This document shows, one piece after another, positions 5,316 through 8,426 of a stretch of DNA of 8,426 bases (the first letter of the stretch is position 1; each line of letters starts with the position of its first letter). The stretch is taken from contig JAEYWQ010000254.1 in assembly GCA_023428885.1 (NCBI GenBank), positions 1 through 8,426 on the forward strand, given 5' to 3'. This stretch comes from Bacillota bacterium. GTDB taxonomy: Bacteria > Bacillota > Clostridia > Lachnospirales > Lachnospiraceae. The notes below the pieces were generated by a model. It was not told where the DNA came from. It ran no database searches and saw only the letters and a program-made list of their open reading frames with translations. A program made the translations under genes and the position numbers.

Positions 5316-6482
5316 TTAATCAACATTCACATACTTTTTGCTTGGAATTCTTTTAATAATCAGTCTCATATGCACGCTCTCACGAAGTAAGCTATAGATT
5401 ACTGAGAAAATTGGGATAAATATAATCATTCCCATTATGCCCATTAGGCTACCGCCTACGGTTACTGCAAATAACACCCAGATAGAAGGTAAGCCAACCG
5501 AGCCTCCGACCACATGAGGATAGATAAAGTTCCCTTCAATCTGCTGTAATACATTAAAGATTACCATAAACCATAACGCTAACATCGGATCAACCATGAA
5601 TATAAGAAATGTTGAGATGGCAGAACCTATGTAAGCTCCTAGAATTGGTATCAGAGCTGTAAAAGTTACTAAGACTCCAATCAATAATGCATATGGAAAT
5701 CGAAAAATTGTTAGTGTAAAAAAAAACATTGCTCCTAAAATTAAGGCTTCAATACATTGTCCTGAAACATAGCTTGCAAAGGTTTTATTCGTCAATTGTA
5801 AAATCATTATCAAGCGATCTGCACGCTTTCTTGGTAAGTAACTATACAATAATTTCTTTCCCTGGCAAGCAAGTTTTTCTTTGCTTGCTTATAAGTAGAT
5901 GGCAAATACAAAACCAATGATAAAGGTGGTTACCGTGCTTACGATGCCACTGATAATGGAAGCTACAGAACTTAAGGCTCCATCTGCCAGAAATCTGGTT
6001 GCATCTAATAAGATATTGCTTATCTTCGTCCAGTCTAGTGTAAAGCCTTCAAGGTAACTTTCAATCAGAGGATTCTCTTTTATATATTCAGTCACCCACT
6101 GCTTAGCATCCTCCACAAAACCAGGTATTGTTTGCAACAAAGTTGACAGAGTCTTAGTTACCTCTGGTGCCACAATAAACACAGCAAAGAATAACAGACC
6201 TAACACAAACAGAATACTTAGGATAATACTAAAAGGTCTAATTAAGCTCATAAAAATTTCATTGGTCTGTTTTTCCTTGCGAAATAGTCTATTCTCAATG
6301 AATTTCATAGGCTGGCATAAAAGAAATGCAATACAGCTTCCCACGATAAATGGTTTCAAGACCCTGATCAGGAAGAAGAAAGTATGAATGATAACATCTA
6401 TCTTCCAAACTCCCACTAATAATAATATTGTATAAGCTAGCAACCACATGATCTTTTTCATATTTTTCTTATCTAAATTCAT
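5316..6482 (-). pseudogene. AI-2E family membrane protein interrupted by one in-frame stop
   Basis: This is a paralogue of the gene at 3775-5265, with 387 sense codons plus one internal TAA. It opens with MNLDKKNMKK after GGGGAGAG. The first 197 codons run through ...FVFAIYL and meet TAA at 5889-5891. The frame then continues unchanged (S-K-E-K-L-A-x-Q-G-K-K-x-L-YSYLP) to the normal end at 5316. The intact paralogue has a leucine codon TTA here, so a single T-to-A change explains the break. Apart from a few changed residues next to the stop, the downstream half keeps all family motifs (LIPILGAYIG; GNFIYPHVVGGSVGLPSIWV), so the loss is recent, a sequencing error, or bypassed. An internal ATG at 5849 could start only a fragment with half of the membrane domain. 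It lies 46 bp after metH and 50 bp before the intact paralogue, suggesting one operon. Confidence 0.82.
5865..5888 (-). repeat. Hairpin immediately after the internal stop
   Basis: Directly after the TAA, the minus strand reads GCAAGCAA (5888-5881), an 8-nt loop AGAAAAAC, and TTGCTTGC (5872-5865), a perfect 8-bp stem. The corresponding stretch of the intact paralogue has no such inverted repeat. The two arms coincide with the codons that differ between the paralogues. Confidence 0.7.
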
Positions 6483-6528
6483 TCAACAGCTCTCCCCATA
6501 ATCATCTGATGCCATGATCTAACAGACT

Positions 6529-8426
6529 TTACCATGATTGGCCTAACAGTCGTTTTACTAGAGTAACAGCTTCCTGTGCATCCTTGGAATAACCATCTGC
6601 ATGGATCTCATCGCAGTAACTTTGTGTAATAACGGCTCCACCAATAATTACCTTTGCTCTTAGCTTCTCTTGATCTCTTGCTTTCACAACTTTTTTCATC
6701 TCTAGCATGGTTGTTGTCATAAGAGCAGATAGAGCAATGATATCTGCATCATGTTGTTTCGCTGCTTGAATTATGATATCTGTACTAACGTCTTTTCCCA
6801 AATCTACAATTTCATACCCATAGTTTCTTAGCATCAAAGCAACTAAGTTTTTTCCAATATCATGAATATCTCCAGATACGGTTGCTATCACTATGACCCC
6901 GGCCTTCTTACCTTGATTATTCTCTTGTAGGAGAGCTTCTAAACGGTCAATAGCTGTTTTCATGGTCTCCGCAGATGCAATTAGTTGTGGTAAGAAGTAT
7001 TTCCCCTGATCAAACAAGCTCCCCACTTCATTAATTGCTGGAATTAACATCTCATCTAAGATTTTGGAAGCGCTAGCACCTTTTGCAAGGGCTTCTTCGG
7101 TCAAGCTTAAGATGACTCGTTTATTTCCCTTGATCACAGCTTCATAGATTTGACTATCTATCAAAGACTGATTCTGTCCTGCTTCGTTAGTAACTTGTTC
7201 TTCCTTTGCTGCTTTTTTATCAGAAGCCACGGTTATGGTCGTAGGACGTGCAGTCACCCGATGAATATATCTAAGATCAGCTCCCTCTTTATTAGCTAGT
7301 AAGTCTGCTGCATATGCAGTATTCATCAACAAATCCTGTTCTGGATTTGCAATTGCCATGGTAAGACCTGCTTGAATAGCAAAGGCTAAGAAAGTAGAGT
7401 TAACAAACTGACGCTCAGGTAACCCAAAGGAAATGTTTGATAAACCAACTATGGTAGCCAATTCTAGCTCTTCCTTACAGTAGCGAATGGTTTCTAAGGT
7501 CTGAATAGAAGCTAGTTTATTCGCACCTACGGTATTCACTAGACCATCCACAATAATATCTTCTTTTTCCATACCTAAGCGTAACGCTTCCTCACATATG
7601 GTATGAATGATATGCTTTTTCTCTTCGCTATCTTTCGGTAAACCTGCATCCGATAAAGGCAGCAGAATAAACATTGCTCCATACTTTTTAGCGATTGGTA
7701 ATAAGCGTTCGAACTTCTCCTTCTCTAAGGAGATGGAATTAATCAAAGCTCGGCCTGGGTAAGCTCTTAAAGCCGCTTCAATCACATGAATATGACTAGA
7801 GTCAATGCAAAGTGGCACATCCACAAGCTGAGTCACTTCGCTAATTACCTTTAACATCACCTCGCACTCATCGATACCATTCATTCCTACATTGATATCT
7901 AAGATATCGGCTCCTGCTTCGGCCTGTTCAGTGGCCATATCGCACACAATATTATAACTATTTTCTTTTAATTCTGCTTGTAGCGCCTTTTTTCCTGTTG
8001 GATTAATACGCTCTCCCACCACCATAAAACGACCATTGATATCGATTTCAACCGTAGACCGTTCTGTAGTTAAAGCACGAAACTTAGCTTTTTCTACCTT
8101 GGATGCTTGATATGTCTTAGCCATAGCGGCTACTTTTTGAATATGTTCAACCGTTGATCCACAGCAAGCTCCTATGATTTGAATCCCTATCTTTGCAAAT
8201 TCCTCGCACTCCTTGGCATATTCCTCTGCTTCCATAGAAAATATCGTCTTACCATCAATCAATTGAGGAAGGCCAGCATTCGGCTTAGCAATCAAAGGAA
8301 CTTTTGCATAAGGCTTCATCTTCTCTAAGACTTCGCACATTTTCTTCGGTCCAGTCGAACAATTGACACCTACTGCGTCAGCACCTAAACTCTGTAAAAC
8401 GATCAAGGCTGTCTTAGGGTCAGTAC
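6529..8426 (-). CDS. Cobalamin-dependent methionine synthase, partial (5' end outside window)
   Basis: The enzyme transfers the methyl group of methyltetrahydrofolate via methylcobalamin to homocysteine, giving methionine. The reading frame enters from the right edge (TDPKTALIVLQ...), so the N-terminus is missing. Numbering from the TTG at 8406, the homocysteine domain keeps its zinc cysteines C16 (GVNCSTGP) and C81-C82 (GACCGS). The pterin domain begins at GERINPTG (131-138) and runs to about 380. A helical B12 cap follows at about 430-500. The B12-binding Rossmann domain has G512-D-I-H515-D-I-G518, where H515 is the lower cobalt ligand. It ends at the B12 domain with KRLLGQSW, without the ~300-residue S-adenosylmethionine reactivation domain of E. 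coli MetH. Short forms like this are usual in clostridia and need a separate reactivation protein. The gene heads the predicted operon with the AI-2E family genes. Confidence 0.93.
   Translation of the reverse strand, partial: TDPKTALIVLQSLGADAVGVNCSTGPKKMCEVLEKMKPYAKVPLIAKPNAGLPQLIDGKTIFSMEAEEYAKECEEFAKIGIQIIGACCGSTVEHIQKVAAMAKTYQASKVEKAKFRALTTERSTVEIDINGRFMVVGERINPTGKKALQAELKENSYNIVCDMATEQAEAGADILDINVGMNGIDECEVMLKVISEVTQLVDVPLCIDSSHIHVIEAALRAYPGRALINSISLEKEKFERLLPIAKKYGAMFILLPLSDAGLPKDSEEKKHIIHTICEEALRLGMEKEDIIVDGLVNTVGANKLASIQTLETIRYCKEELELATIVGLSNISFGLPERQFVNSTFLAFAIQAGLTMAIANPEQDLLMNTAYAADLLANKEGADLRYIHRVTARPTTITVASDKKAAKEEQVTNEAGQNQSLIDSQIYEAVIKGNKRVILSLTEEALAKGASASKILDEMLIPAINEVGSLFDQGKYFLPQLIASAETMKTAIDRLEALLQENNQGKKAGVIVIATVSGDIHDIGKNLVALMLRNYGYEIVDLGKDVSTDIIIQAAKQHDADIIALSALMTTTMLEMKKVVKARDQEKLRAKVIIGGAVITQSYCDEIHADGYSKDAQEAVTLVKRLLGQSW

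Noticed and set aside
5889..5891. Internal stop as a selenocysteine or other recoding codon
   Set aside because: Selenocysteine uses TGA and pyrrolysine uses TAG. The codon here is TAA and the paralogue has leucine, so neither system applies.

Overview
The window looks like chromosomal DNA from a low-GC anaerobic Firmicute, most likely a Lachnospiraceae-type Clostridium. The support is strong AGGAG-type ribosome binding sites, an AT-rich sequence with A/T-ending codons, a B12-dependent methionine synthase, tandem AI-2E family membrane proteins, and tRNAs without an encoded CCA end. The assignment is inferred from style, not from a database match. Almost every gene reads on the minus strand.

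Bases 1-1770 are a tRNA neighbourhood invaded by a small, decayed integrative element. Read on the minus strand it starts with a strong promoter (1806-1834) and a complete tRNA (1699-1770). The tRNA has an Ala-type GGC anticodon in a body that looks like tRNA-Gly. A terminator, a palindromic repeat (1566-1611) and the 3' part of a second tRNA (1506-1546) follow. A perfect 24-bp duplication of that tRNA end lies at 136-159 and at 1504-1527. Between the two copies are a GNAT acetyltransferase, a truncated tyrosine recombinase, a spare terminator, and paired GTGCACATA motifs just inside each end. This is the anatomy of a tRNA-targeted element of about 1.4 kb, probably a deletion derivative. Beyond its left end lie another terminator and a second copy of the palindromic repeat (20-63).

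Bases 1928-3746 hold a two-gene unit: an AraC-family regulator with a TTG start (2800-3654) and, downstream, a two-lobed nitroreductase-family flavoprotein (1928-2707). The regulator has its own predicted promoter. A striking set of TTTTCACA/TGTGAAAA half-sites lies over the predicted transcription start, which suggests autoregulation.

Bases 3775-8426 look like an operon reading leftwards. It begins with metH (partial, entering from the right edge), followed by two tandem AI-2E family membrane proteins. The first of these is broken by a single in-frame TAA, followed immediately by a perfect hairpin. The second is intact and carries a long charged C-terminal tail. MetH remethylates homocysteine, which is also a product of the LuxS reaction that yields the AI-2 precursor, so the pairing is metabolically suggestive. 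However, many AI-2E family proteins do not transport AI-2, and the link remains inference.
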